Positions 24,437-24,969 of a stretch of DNA of 24,969 bases are shown one piece after another. The position numbers and the translations under genes were made by a program. This DNA is from CAYGZC01 sp964354225. GTDB lineage: Bacteria > Bacteroidota > Ignavibacteria > UBA10030 > SZUA-254. Position 1 is the stretch's first letter, and every line of letters starts with the position of its first letter. Where the stretch lies: positions 1 to 24,969 of the forward strand of contig CAYGZC010000264.1 of assembly GCA_964354225.1 (NCBI GenBank), given 5' to 3'. The notes under the pieces were generated by a model, which worked only from the letters and a program-made list of their open reading frames with translations, was not told the origin of the DNA and searched no databases.

Positions 24437-24969
24437 ATGAAATATCGAATAATCCCGTTTGTTTTTATGTTATTTACTCTGCTTACGGTTGTCGGTTATA
24501 GCCAGAGTATAATCATCAATGAGTTATTCAATTCTGGTACGAACGCCGATGAATGGGTAGAATTACTTGTCCTTCAGGATGGACTCGATATCAGAGGTTG
24601 GGATATTCGAGATTTCTCAGGTAGTGGAACAGCACAGCAACCGTTGGTTTTCTCACAGAATGGGATTTGGCAAAATTTAAAATCGGGAACGATTATTATC
24701 GTCAGTGCGGGAACTACTCTCACAGAAGATTTTGACCCGAGCGATTATTCGATGACCATTCGATCGAATAATACAACATATTTTAGTGGTACTGTTTTTA
24801 ACTTGGCAGGCAGCAGTGATGCTGTTCAAATCCGAAATTCTACTCAAACTCATATTTTTGGGGTATCATGGGGAACGAATAACGCTTCAAGTCTCCCAGA
24901 TCCAAAAGTACACTTCACGAGTGGTTTACCGTCAGGTCAAAGCAGTATTTCTTTTAATGGAAGTTCTGT
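24437..24969 (+). CDS. Exported lamin-tail-domain protein, N-terminal part (3' end outside window)
   Basis: The frame is open from ATG at 24437 to the window edge (177 codons) without a stop. AAAGGA at 24425-24430 is a good ribosome-binding site, six bases before the ATG. Residues 1-23 form a signal peptide (RIIPFVFMLFTLLTVVGYSQ). Immediately after it comes SIIINELFNSGTNADEWVEL, the opening of a bacterial lamin-tail domain (LTD), an Ig-like fold often found in secreted or surface proteins; GWDIRDFSG and the later IIIVSAGTTL strand fit it. LTD proteins of this kind in FCB bacteria often continue into nuclease, phosphatase or T9SS tail domains, but these would lie outside the window and cannot be claimed. 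It is divergent from the Asp-box protein gene, with which it may share regulation. Confidence 0.85.
   Translation, partial: MKYRIIPFVFMLFTLLTVVGYSQSIIINELFNSGTNADEWVELLVLQDGLDIRGWDIRDFSGSGTAQQPLVFSQNGIWQNLKSGTIIIVSAGTTLTEDFDPSDYSMTIRSNNTTYFSGTVFNLAGSSDAVQIRNSTQTHIFGVSWGTNNASSLPDPKVHFTSGLPSGQSSISFNGSS

Overview
The window looks like a chromosomal segment of a Gram-negative, moderately AT-rich bacterium of the FCB group, most likely Ignavibacteriota or a close relative; this placement is inference. The main clues are two secreted proteins ending in type IX secretion (T9SS) sorting domains with the QNYPNPFN signature, an IleS of the long eukaryote-like type, a TraR/DksA zinc-finger gene between ileS and lspA, and a type Vd (patatin plus POTRA plus barrel) outer-membrane protein. 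Three candidate promoters (TTGACT/TTGATG with TATATT, TATACT or TATAAT) look like ordinary sigma-70 promoters rather than the TAnnTTTG type of Bacteroidetes proper.

Layout. Positions 1-4041 hold a plus-strand housekeeping run: the 3' end of ileS, a TraR/DksA zinc-finger protein, lspA (signal peptidase II), an RluD-type pseudouridine synthase and a GNAT acetyltransferase, with short gaps or overlaps. A palindrome-dense spacer (4042-4143) and a promoter precede a large secreted protein (4215-6953) made of eight ~53-residue repeats, two FN3 domains and a T9SS tail. A convergent intergenic region (6954-7186) carries two REP/MITE-like palindromes. A minus-strand pair follows: an alpha/beta hydrolase (9472-10380) translationally coupled by GTGA to a polytopic M28 metallopeptidase (7187-9475).

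Positions 10557-20031 hold five closely spaced plus-strand genes: a GT4 glycosyltransferase, a patatin/POTRA/Omp85 protein, archease, RtcB RNA ligase, and a 1208-residue UvrD/AddA-like helicase-nuclease that overlaps rtcB by ATGA. Archease is the known activator of RtcB, so these two form an RNA-repair module. The coupled helicase-nuclease, which has four cysteines placed like an AddB/Cas4 Fe-S cluster, makes this cluster the most interesting part of the window: nucleic-acid end sealing or capping next to end resection.

The 310-bp AT-rich gap at 20032-20341 contains a perfect DnaA box and a second close match, so it is a candidate replication-origin or DnaA-regulated region. It is followed by a soluble hybrid histidine kinase (PAS-GAF-HisKA-HATPase-REC-REC). 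The window ends with a divergent pair of exported proteins: a minus-strand Asp-box (BNR) beta-propeller protein with a T9SS tail, and a plus-strand lamin-tail-domain protein cut by the window edge. No rRNA, tRNA, CRISPR array or transposase gene was seen. I could not recognise a complete, clearly undescribed system; the archease-RtcB-helicase/nuclease cluster is the best candidate.
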